DNA from: JASFHF01 sp050123375
GTDB lineage: Bacteria; Pseudomonadota; Gammaproteobacteria; UBA12402
Length of the DNA: 7,901 nt
Direction: 5' to 3'
NCBI GenBank assembly: GCA_050123375.1
Contig: JASFHF010000054.1
Location: 1 to 7,901 of the forward strand
The notes under the pieces are model-generated. The model had not been told where the DNA came from, made no database searches, and worked only from the letters and a program-made list of their open reading frames with translations. The stretch's first letter is position 1; each line of letters begins with the position of its first letter. Position numbers and translations under genes: made by a program. Below are positions 1 through 5,944 of this stretch, one piece after another.

Positions 1-76
1 CAGATCTTATCATAAGAATTAAGCATTACTATAATTGATAGAATTTACCACAATGGTTTATTCTATAATCGGAGGG

Positions 77-126
77 GGACATTTCTAATTTGGAGAACTA
101 AAGGACATTTCTATTTTGGTTTGACA
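77..126. mobile_element. Probable terminal repeats of an insertion sequence
   Basis: Two 17-bp direct repeats, GGACATTTCTAATTTGG at 77-93 and GGACATTTCTATTTTGG at 103-119, differ at one base and lie 26 bp apart. They are followed by TTTGACA ending at 126. Read on the minus strand the end begins TGTCAAACC, a TG-start terminus followed by repeated internal motifs. This is the arrangement of IS21-type elements and some related integrase-type transposons, which carry several transposase-binding repeats at each end. No transposase is visible, so the element body would lie left of the window or is lost. The family assignment is from memory and is tentative. Confidence 0.42.
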
Positions 127-143
127 TGAGTAATAACATTACA

Positions 144-172
144 TTGCATCTTGAGCTATTTTTATGTATAGT
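144..172 (+). promoter_or_regulatory. Likely sigma-70 promoter for metY and the operon
   Basis: A -35-like TTGCAT (144-149) is separated by 17 nt from TATAGT (167-172), which matches the -10 consensus at five of six positions. Transcription would start near 179, only about 7 nt before the mature tRNA 5' end. The promoter begins 18 bp after the putative insertion-sequence end. A tRNA promoter here is expected because metY normally leads this operon. The -35 match is weak. Confidence 0.5.
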
Positions 173-185
173 ACATAAACGTAGA

Positions 186-262
<77 letters not shown>

Positions 263-278
263 ACAATAATTATGTGTG

Positions 279-298
279 CCCCTATATGGGGTTTTTTT
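279..298 (+). terminator. Intrinsic terminator or attenuator after metY
   Basis: CCCC (279-282), a five-base TATAT loop and GGGG (288-291) form a short hairpin followed directly by seven T residues (292-298). It sits 16 bp after the tRNA and 22 bp before rimP. It would therefore partly terminate tRNA transcripts while letting some polymerase through to the operon. In E. coli, terminators lie in the metY-rimP leader and NusA feeds back on operon expression. The stem is only 4 bp, so strength is probably moderate. Confidence 0.7.
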
Positions 299-320
299 GT
301 AGCATAAGTTTGTAATTATT

Positions 321-779
321 ATGGTAAGCAAACAGCAGCGTAAAATCAATGACTTACTGCTTCCTGTGGTAGAAGCCATGGGATATGAATTTGTTGGCTG
401 TAAATATATACCTCAGGGTGCATATACAGTTTTACGGGTTTATATTGATAAGGAAGGTGGGGTTACGTTAGATGATTGCAGCAAGGTAAGTGCACAATTA
501 AGTGCGGTGTTAGATGTTGAAGAACCAATTACAGGAAGATATACGTTAGAGGTTTCTTCACCAGGTTCTGACCGACCGCTATTTACTTTGGAGCATTTTC
601 AGCACTTTGTTGGGTATAACGTTGCAATTCGTTTGCATACACCAATGGATGGTAGGAGAAATTTTAAGGGAAAAATTGTTAGTGTAGATGATAATATAAT
701 TGCTATTGATGTAGATGGTGAGATTTTTAAATTATCATTTGAAAATATTGAAATAGCAAATTTGAATAATAATGTATAA
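321..779 (+). CDS. rimP: Ribosome maturation factor RimP
   Basis: The 152-residue protein has normal length (E. coli about 150). RimP binds the maturing 30S subunit in the cytoplasm and helps late assembly. The N-terminal alpha/beta domain spans about residues 8-85 and includes the family signature LEVSSPGSDRPL (about 76-87). The C-terminal SH3-like beta domain covers about 88-150. The ATG at 321 is the only reasonable start, because an in-frame TAG lies at 300-302. There is no convincing Shine-Dalgarno before it, only a weak TAAG about 12 nt upstream. It follows the metY terminator and precedes nusA, its usual neighbour. The stop is TAA at 777-779. Confidence 0.96.
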   Translation: MVSKQQRKINDLLLPVVEAMGYEFVGCKYIPQGAYTVLRVYIDKEGGVTLDDCSKVSAQLSAVLDVEEPITGRYTLEVSSPGSDRPLFTLEHFQHFVGYNVAIRLHTPMDGRRNFKGKIVSVDDNIIAIDVDGEIFKLSFENIEIANLNNNV

Positions 780-815
780 ATTATTTTTCCCGTATTCTGC
801 TGCGCTTCATACAGG

Positions 816-842
816 CTGCATTCCCGCTTTTGCGGGAATGAC
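816..842 (-). repeat. Palindromic repeat, GTCATTCCCGC type
   Basis: A perfect 9-bp stem, CATTCCCGC (819-827) with GCGGGAATG (832-840), encloses a TTTT loop. It lies in the 103-bp rimP-nusA spacer. On the minus strand the element reads GTCATTCCCGC, four A, GCGGGAATGCAG, a layout shared by dispersed palindromes in many proteobacteria. No T-run follows, so it is not an intrinsic terminator. It could act as an mRNA processing or stabilising hairpin between rimP and nusA. Confidence 0.72.
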
Positions 843-882
843 AAAATGGATGACAACAGAGAAAAATAGAGGTAAATAAACA

Positions 883-2481
883 ATGACAAAACAAATTTTA
901 GAAGTTGCTAAAGCTGTTTCATATGAAATGGATGTTTCAAAAGAAGTTATTTTCGAAGCGATTGAGGCTGCGTTAGAAATTGCAACTAAAAAACGTCATT
1001 TGTCTGATATTGATGTACATGTGGTGATTAATCGCGATACTGGTGATTATGAAACATTTCGTTGTTGGACCATAGTTGACAAAGATGATGAAACTTTGGA
1101 GTTTAATCCGGAGAGTCATTTGATGTTGGATCAAGCGCAAGAGATGATAGCTAAGCGCAAACTACAGCATGTTGAAGAGCGGGAAATTGTTATTGATTTT
1201 GAAAATAAACGTAGTTTTATTCGTTGGGTATTAAGTGATGGTGAGGAAGGATTTGATCTGGATGAAGCTAAAAATCAAGGCTTTGAATTAAAATTAGGTG
1301 ATGTTTTAGAAGAAGCGATTGAGTCAGTTGAATTTGGCAGAATTGCAGCGCAAACGGCCAAGCAAGTTATCGTGCAGAAAGTGAGAGAAGCAAAGCGGGC
1401 GAAAGTTATTGAAATTTATCGTGATAAAATCGGGCAGTTGATTAATGGTGTAGTAAAGAAAGTGACGCGTGATAATATTGTTTTGGATTTAGGTGACAAT
1501 GCTGAAGCAATTATTCCAAAAGAAGAAATGATTCCAGGTGAAGCGGTTAGAGTAAATGACCGCATTCGTGCTTATTTGTATGATATACGTGCGCGGGTAC
1601 GTGGTGCACAATTATTTGCAAGTCGTGCTAGTAAAGAAATGCTGGCGGAATTGTTTAAGATTGAGGTTCCTGAAATTGGAGAAGAAACAATTCAAATTAA
1701 AGCATTAGCACGTGATCCAGGATCGCGTTCTAAGGTTGCAGTTAAAACCAATGACGGTCGTATTGATCCAATCGGTGCTTGTGTTGGTATGCGTGGTTCC
1801 AGGGTTCAGGTTATTTCCAATGAATTAAATGGTGAACGAATTGACATTATTTTATGGGATGATAATCCAGCGCAATTGGTAATTAACGCGATGGCGCCAG
1901 CGGAAGTCGCATCTATTATGATGGATGAAGATAGTAATACTATGGATATTGCAGTTGATAAAGAGCAATTATCTCAAGCGATCGGACGTAGTGGGCAAAA
2001 TATTCGTTTGGCAAGTGAGTTGACCGGCTGGACTTTAAATGTAATGTCGGTTGAAGATGCCGAAACAAAAAGTCAAAATGAAGTGCATAATGTGCAGCAA
2101 ATGTTTATAGATAAACTTGATGTTGATGGAGAAATAGCTGCAATTTTAGCGCGAGAGGGTTTTGCAACTTTGGAAGAAATTGCGTATGTGCCGGTGCAAG
2201 AGTTGGTTAATGTTGAGGAATTTGATGAAGATATAGTTGAACAATTACGCGAGAGAGCTAAAGAGGTGTTAGAATCTGAAAGTCAGCCAAAACCGGCGGA
2301 AGATCTGTTAAAAATGAAGGGTATGGATCAAAGTCTAGCGAATTTATTAGCAGCTCGTGGTATCAGAACTATGGAGGATTTAGCAGAGCAAGCGGTTGAT
2401 GACTTGTTAGATGTTGAGGGCATGACAAAAGAGCGGGCGGCAAAGCTAATTATGACAGCGCGTGAACCATGGTTTTCGTAG
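883..2481 (+). CDS. nusA: Transcription termination/antitermination factor NusA
   Basis: This RNA polymerase-bound factor controls pausing, termination and antitermination. Domains in order are an N-terminal polymerase-binding domain (about 1-183), S1 (about 184-250), KH1 with GMRG (302-305), KH2 with GRSG (368-371), and two C-terminal acidic repeats (about 415-475 and 485-530). The second repeat ends in LIMTAREPWF, close to the E. coli C-terminus. The protein has 532 residues against 495 in E. coli. The surplus is about 49 residues in the N-terminal domain, where an FxxW segment occurs at 59-62 and again at 112-115. The start is supported by AGAGGT at 868-873, 9 nt upstream. The TAG stop at 2479-2481 overlaps the infB ribosome-binding site, suggesting coupled expression. 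Confidence 0.98.
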   Translation: MTKQILEVAKAVSYEMDVSKEVIFEAIEAALEIATKKRHLSDIDVHVVINRDTGDYETFRCWTIVDKDDETLEFNPESHLMLDQAQEMIAKRKLQHVEEREIVIDFENKRSFIRWVLSDGEEGFDLDEAKNQGFELKLGDVLEEAIESVEFGRIAAQTAKQVIVQKVREAKRAKVIEIYRDKIGQLINGVVKKVTRDNIVLDLGDNAEAIIPKEEMIPGEAVRVNDRIRAYLYDIRARVRGAQLFASRASKEMLAELFKIEVPEIGEETIQIKALARDPGSRSKVAVKTNDGRIDPIGACVGMRGSRVQVISNELNGERIDIILWDDNPAQLVINAMAPAEVASIMMDEDSNTMDIAVDKEQLSQAIGRSGQNIRLASELTGWTLNVMSVEDAETKSQNEVHNVQQMFIDKLDVDGEIAAILAREGFATLEEIAYVPVQELVNVEEFDEDIVEQLRERAKEVLESESQPKPAEDLLKMKGMDQSLANLLAARGIRTMEDLAEQAVDDLLDVEGMTKERAAKLIMTAREPWFS

Positions 2482-2490
2482 GATTTTATT

Positions 2491-4896
2491 ATGGCAGAGA
2501 AAAAAACGATTAAGCTTACAACAAAAAAAGCATCTACTGAAACTGAGAAAAAACCCCTTGGTTTAAAATCGGCTGCGCCAAAGAAAATTACTTTGCGCCG
2601 CAAAGAAGTTAGTAAATTAAAAGTAACAGGTATTCAAAGTGGCAGCAATAAAACTGTTAAAGTAGAAGTACGTAAAAAGCATACTTATGTTAAGCGCAGT
2701 GTATTGTTGGAAGAAGAAAAAGCTCGTCAGGCAGAAGAAGCAAAATTAGCAAAAGAGGAAGAGAGCAAAGCTGCAGCAGTAGAAACGGCCGAAAAGGTTA
2801 AAACAAAAAAAACAGTAAAAGGTGAGCTTAAGACACAACCAGCGGCTGCTGAAAAAGAAGAAGCTGCACCGGTTCACGAAAAAGTTGCCGAGAAAAAAGA
2901 AGAGGCAGAAACTGAAGTTGAATTTGAGAAAGAAAAAGCGAAAAAGAAAGCTAAAGCTAAGGTCGCCGAAAAAGAACGGCATAAAAAAATTGATATTCGC
3001 AATATTGAATTGGATGATGATGGGGATTTGCAGGATGAGTTTGCTGGCAGTCGTTATGTTAAAAAAGCGGCTAAAGTGCGTAAAACACCGGCAGTAAAAA
3101 TCAGAATTGCCAGACAAGAATTTACTAAACCTACCGAACCTATAATTTATGAAGTTGCTCTTCCGGAAGCAATCACAGTAGCGGAGTTAGCACAAAAAAT
3201 GTCGGTTAAAGCCGCCGAAGTAATTAAAGTATTGATGAATTTGGGAATTATGGCAACTATTAATCAGGCAATTGATCAGGAAACTGCGCAAGTTGTTGTA
3301 GAAGAGTTGGGGCATAAGTTTGTTTTATTAAAAGAGAATGCAGTTGAAGAGTCATTGCTAAAAGATTTAGAAACTACCGCAGAATCAGAAGCACGTGCGC
3401 CAGTAGTAACAATTATGGGTCATGTAGATCATGGTAAAACTTCATTGTTGGATTATATTCGTCGTACTAAAGTTGCTAGTGGTGAAGCAGGTGGCATTAC
3501 TCAGCATATTGGCGCATATCATGTAGAAACTGACAAAGGAGTGGTGACGTTTTTAGATACTCCCGGTCATGAAGCATTTACTGCAATGCGTGCACGTGGC
3601 GCGCAAGCAACGGATATTGTTGTGTTGATTGTTGCGGCGGATGATGGAGTGATGCCGCAAACAATTGAAGCAATTCAACATGCTAAAGCTGCTAATGTTC
3701 CGATTGTAGTTGCGGTTAATAAAATTGATAAGCCGGAAGCTGATCCTGAGAGGGTTAAAACCGAGTTAAGTAAATATGATGTTATTCCTGAAGATTGGGG
3801 AGGGGATTGCATGTTTGTTAATCTTTCAGCGAAAACTGGAGAAGGCGTGGACGCTTTATTAGATGCGATTTTGTTGCAGGCGGAGGTTTTGGAATTAACT
3901 GCAGTTAAAGATGCGCCGGCAAGTGGAGTAGTAGTTGAATCGCGTTTAGATAAAGGACGCGGCGCTGTAGCAACAGTTTTAGTTAGAAATGGCACATTGC
4001 ATAAAGGAGATATTATTTTAGCAGGTTTACATTATGGTAAAGTGCGTGCATTGTTGGATGAAAGCGGTAAGCAAGTCACTGAAGCAGGTCCTTCAATTCC
4101 CGTAGCAGTTTTAGGTTTACCGCACACACCAATGGCTGGTGATGATTTTATCGTAGTAAAAAGTGAGCGTAAAGCGCGTGAAGTTGCAATGTTCAGGCAA
4201 AGCAAAGCACGCGAAACAAAATTCATTCATGAGCATGCGGTTAAATTGGATAATTTATTTGAAAATGTTGGTAAAGGTGAGGTTAGCACTTTAAATATAG
4301 TGCTAAAAGCAGATGTGCAAGGTTCAATTGAAGCATTACGTGACGCTTTGTTAAAACTTTCTAATGATGAAGTGAAAGTAAAAATTATTTCTAGCGGAGT
4401 TGGAGGAATTTCTGAATCAGACGTTAACTTAGCGATTGCATCGCGTGCGATTATTGTTGGCTTTAATGTGCGTGCAAGTGCTGCTGCTAAAAAAATTATT
4501 GAAGCTCAGGATGTGGATGTGCATTATCATAGTATTATTTATGAGGCGATTGATGAAGTGAAGCGCGCGTTGTCTGGATTATTAGCGCCGGAAGTTAAAG
4601 AGCAAATTCTTGGTTTAGCTCAAGTGCGTGAAGTTTTCCGTTCGCCGAAATTTGGCGCAATTGCTGGATGTATGGTAACTGAAGGTGTTATTAAGCGAAA
4701 TAAACCAATTCGAGTGTTGCGTGATGATGTAGTAATTTATGAAGGTGAGTTAGAATCTTTGCGCCGATTTAAAGAGGATGTTGGTGAAGTGCGTCATGGT
4801 ACTGAATGCGGCATTGGGGTGAAGAATTATAATGATGTGCAGATTGGTGATCAGATTGAGGTGTTTGATCGGGTTGAAGTGGCGCGGCAGATATAA
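2491..4896 (+). CDS. infB: Translation initiation factor IF-2
   Basis: This GTPase brings fMet-tRNA to the 30S subunit and promotes 50S joining. Its 801 residues begin with the KKITLRRK to VRKKHTYVKR segment (about 31-69, IF2-associated region), then a Lys/Glu/Ala-rich linker (about 70-210) and an IF2-N module (about 228-276). The G domain has GHVDHGKT (310-317), DTPGH (356-360), NKID (410-413) and SAK (446-448). Domains II, III, C1 and C2 follow; C2 contains GCMVTEGVIKR and GIGVKNYNDV. The start lies 9 nt after nusA with TAGGA (2479-2483) as ribosome-binding site. The first N-terminal module found in E. coli and many gammaproteobacteria is absent. No room exists for it upstream. Confidence 0.98.
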   Translation: MAEKKTIKLTTKKASTETEKKPLGLKSAAPKKITLRRKEVSKLKVTGIQSGSNKTVKVEVRKKHTYVKRSVLLEEEKARQAEEAKLAKEEESKAAAVETAEKVKTKKTVKGELKTQPAAAEKEEAAPVHEKVAEKKEEAETEVEFEKEKAKKKAKAKVAEKERHKKIDIRNIELDDDGDLQDEFAGSRYVKKAAKVRKTPAVKIRIARQEFTKPTEPIIYEVALPEAITVAELAQKMSVKAAEVIKVLMNLGIMATINQAIDQETAQVVVEELGHKFVLLKENAVEESLLKDLETTAESEARAPVVTIMGHVDHGKTSLLDYIRRTKVASGEAGGITQHIGAYHVETDKGVVTFLDTPGHEAFTAMRARGAQATDIVVLIVAADDGVMPQTIEAIQHAKAANVPIVVAVNKIDKPEADPERVKTELSKYDVIPEDWGGDCMFVNLSAKTGEGVDALLDAILLQAEVLELTAVKDAPASGVVVESRLDKGRGAVATVLVRNGTLHKGDIILAGLHYGKVRALLDESGKQVTEAGPSIPVAVLGLPHTPMAGDDFIVVKSERKAREVAMFRQSKARETKFIHEHAVKLDNLFENVGKGEVSTLNIVLKADVQGSIEALRDALLKLSNDEVKVKIISSGVGGISESDVNLAIASRAIIVGFNVRASAAAKKIIEAQDVDVHYHSIIYEAIDEVKRALSGLLAPEVKEQILGLAQVREVFRSPKFGAIAGCMVTEGVIKRNKPIRVLRDDVVIYEGELESLRRFKEDVGEVRHGTECGIGVKNYNDVQIGDQIEVFDRVEVARQI

Positions 4897-4906
4897 TATA
4901 TGTTGT

Positions 4907-5273
4907 CATCCCGCGGCTTGACCGCGGGATCTAGCATCGGAGTTGGCGGGTCGCGAGCTATTACATAATTACAAGTGCCTTGTTTGTTGCTTTGTAATCA
5001 TCCCGCGGCTTGACCGCGGGATCTAGCATCGGAGTTGGCGGGTCGCGAGCTATTACATAATTACAAGTGCCTTGTTTGTTGCTTTGTAATCATCCCGCGG
5101 CTTGACCGCGGGATCTAGCATCGGAGTTGGCGGGTCGTGAGCTATTACATAATTACAAGTGCCTTGTTTGTTGCTTTGTAATCATCCCGCGGCTTGACCG
5201 CGGGATCTAGCATCGGAGTTGGCGGGTCGTGAGCTATTACATAATTACAAAGCCATGTTTGTTGCTTTGTAAT
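4907..5273. repeat. Four-copy tandem array, 92-bp composite unit
   Basis: Copies start at 4907, 4999, 5091 and 5183; the first three are 92 bp and the last 91 bp. Each begins with a REP-like hairpin: in copy 1, ATCCCGCGG (4908-4916), loop CTTGA, CCGCGGGAT (4922-4930). A unique-looking segment follows, then a second inverted pair, ATTACAA (4968-4974) with TTGTAAT (4992-4998). Copies 1 and 2 read GGGTCGCGAG; copies 3 and 4 read GGGTCGTGAG. Only copy 4 reads ACAAAGCCATG where the others read ACAAGTGCCTTG. The array is GC-rich compared with nearby genes and lies between infB and rbfA. It encodes no plausible protein. It is not CRISPR: no variable spacers are present. Confidence 0.95.
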
Positions 5274-5296
5274 CATGTAAAGCTCCGACCCCCCAA
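5219..5296. repeat. Long imperfect hairpin ending the 92-bp array
   Basis: The left arm (5219-5253, inside copy 4) pairs with the right arm (5264-5296) around the loop CATGTTTGTT. The inner ten pairs, ATTACAAAGC with GCTTTGTAAT, are perfect. Further out I count one A-C mismatch (5243/5274), bulges at A5236 and T5230 and one C-C mismatch (5223/5292), giving about 31 pairs in all. The right arm continues past the array end, whereas copies 1-3 contain only the left arm, loop and the first part of the right arm. Seven A residues follow at 5295-5301, so on the minus strand this could act as a terminator-like hairpin. Confidence 0.85.
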
Positions 5297-5377
5297 AAAA
5301 ATCTTACTATTACACAATAGCCAATAAAAAACGTCAATTTTATGATATGTTGGTTATGCTAAGACATAGGGTGAGGA

Positions 5378-5716
5378 ATGATGCCAAAAAGTTTTAGTAG
5401 AATGCGGCGGGTTGAGTCGTTGGTTCAGCAGGAAATTGCGCAAATTATTGAATTTGAATTTAAAGATTCACCGTTTGGTTTGATTACCATAACTCATGCC
5501 AAGGTTTCTCCTGATTTGAGCTGCGCAAAAATTTATGTGATTGTGCATGATAAAGATAAAGCAAAAGAAGTAGTAGATTTTTTAAATCAACAGGCAAAGT
5601 CTTTGCGACATTTGTTAGGCAATAAAATCAAATTGCGTCGTACACCGGAATTACATTTTTATTATGATGAAGAATTTGAGCGCAGTAGCAGAATTGCGGA
5701 ATTGTTGCACGAATAA
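5378..5716 (+). CDS. rbfA: 30S ribosome-binding factor RbfA
   Basis: This cytoplasmic assembly factor binds the 30S subunit near helix 1 of 16S rRNA and acts late in maturation and cold adaptation. The 112-residue protein is a single KH-like domain. Recognisable segments are RRVESLVQQEIAQII (10-24), a central strand region with CAKIYVIVHDKDK, and the C-terminal SLRHLLGNKIKLRRTPELHF followed by YYDEEFERS. It is shorter than E. coli RbfA (133) because the variable C-terminal tail is reduced. Two adjacent ATGs (5378 and 5381) are possible starts. TAGGG (5367-5371) fits the first and GAGG (5373-5376) the second. It is the expected gene between infB and truB, but is separated from infB by the repeat array. 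Confidence 0.95.
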   Translation: MMPKSFSRMRRVESLVQQEIAQIIEFEFKDSPFGLITITHAKVSPDLSCAKIYVIVHDKDKAKEVVDFLNQQAKSLRHLLGNKIKLRRTPELHFYYDEEFERSSRIAELLHE

Positions 5717-5721
5717 AATGT

Positions 5722-5842
5722 GCTTTCAGTCATTGGAGTTTATCTTTATTCAGACACGCTCGAGCACATCCATGTGGCGCTAAGGCTCGACCATCCATGG
5801 TCTCGCATTGTCTGAAAAAGATAACCTCCAATGACTGAAGGC
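5722..5842. repeat. 121-bp MITE-like inverted repeat with double-hairpin loop
   Basis: The arms 5722-5756 and 5809-5842 pair over about 33 positions, with one bulged A (5748), one T-C mismatch (5739/5825) and one G-T wobble (5724/5840). The left arm contains CAGTCATTGGAG and the right arm CTCCAATGACTG. The 52-nt interior holds two degenerate tandem copies, 5758-5780 and 5785-5806. Each starts GCTCGA and contains a small hairpin with a TCCA loop: CACA-TCCA-TGTG (5765-5776) and GACCA-TCCA-TGGTC (5789-5802). No transposase or ORF is present. The form suggests a small non-autonomous mobile palindrome just after the rbfA stop. No clear target duplication is seen, only TAAAAT on the left and TAAAT on the right. 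Confidence 0.88.
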
Positions 5843-5857
5843 TAAATCTGATATGTT

Positions 5858-5944
5858 ATGAAAAAATATCAACCACGACAAACACTCAGCCGTCATCCCG
5901 CGACCCAGTTAGTTGATCGCGGGATCCAGGATGTTTTGTTATGA
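5858..5944 (+). pseudogene. Diverged duplicate of truB 5' end forming a 28-codon ORF
   Basis: ATG at 5858 opens MKKYQPRQ, matching the truB start MKRYQPKQ at 5941. Five bases before each ATG also match (TATGTT versus TTTGTT contexts). Differences fall mainly at synonymous or conservative positions (TAT/TAC, CAA/CAG, CCA/CCT, Lys/Arg swaps). After residue 8 the frame runs through the REP-like palindrome and stops at TGA 5942-5944, overlapping the real truB start as ATGA. No good ribosome-binding site precedes it. It is probably a remnant of an older or foreign truB start displaced by repeat insertion, though translation coupled to truB is possible. Confidence 0.55.
5892..5929 (+). repeat. REP-like palindrome, GTCATCCCG...CGGGATCCAG
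   Basis: ATCCCGCGA (5895-5903) pairs with TCGCGGGAT (5917-5925) over nine bases around a 13-nt loop. The edges GTCATCCCG and CGGGATCCAG match the hairpin that starts each unit of the infB-rbfA array, so they belong to one family. The right edge together with the next bases gives AGGA (5928-5931), which sits 9 nt before the truB ATG and is the best available truB ribosome-binding site. Confidence 0.85.

Larger units (their letters stand above)
4897..5377. other. infB-rbfA spacer, 481 bp, no gene seen
   Basis: This stretch holds the four-copy array, the terminal hairpin and about 76 bp of ordinary AT-rich sequence (5302-5377) leading to rbfA. I see no ORF with a ribosome-binding site on either strand and no RNA gene I recognise. 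Promoter-like hexamers near 5341-5346 (TATGAT) and 5355-5360 (TATGCT) lack -35 partners at suitable distance, so no separate rbfA promoter is called. Confidence 0.8.

Noticed and set aside
35..69. Possible promoter TTGATA (35-40) with TATAAT (64-69)
   Set aside because: Spacing is 23 nt, too long for sigma-70, and nothing obvious is driven by it.
121..149. TTGACA (121-126) as the -35 of the metY promoter
   Set aside because: At 17 nt spacing the -10 would be TTGCAT, a poor match; TTGCAT/TATAGT further right fits better. TTGACA is better explained as the insertion-sequence tip.
819..842. Intrinsic terminator between rimP and nusA
   Set aside because: The stem is strong but is followed by ACAAAATGG, with no T-run on the plus strand.
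599..889. Minus-strand ORF of 96 codons over the end of rimP and the spacer
   Set aside because: It is the complement of well-recognised rimP and of the palindrome at 816-842; no ribosome-binding site or family resemblance.
2804..2812. A-run in infB as a programmed slippage site
   Set aside because: Runs of A are expected in this Lys-rich, AT-rich linker; the frame stays open and no alternative product is evident.
2328..4226. Minus-strand ORFs (2328-2603, 2746-3117, 3675-3995, 4032-4226) and a plus-strand ORF 2822-3097 inside nusA/infB
   Set aside because: All are shadows of NusA and IF2; the longest arise from the low-complexity Lys/Glu/Ala linker of IF2.
4907..5273. CRISPR array
   Set aside because: Units are nearly identical over their full 92 bp, so there are no variable spacers; no cas genes are present.
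5302..5377. Separate promoter for rbfA
   Set aside because: TATGAT and TATGCT hexamers occur, but no -35-like hexamer lies 16-18 nt upstream of either.
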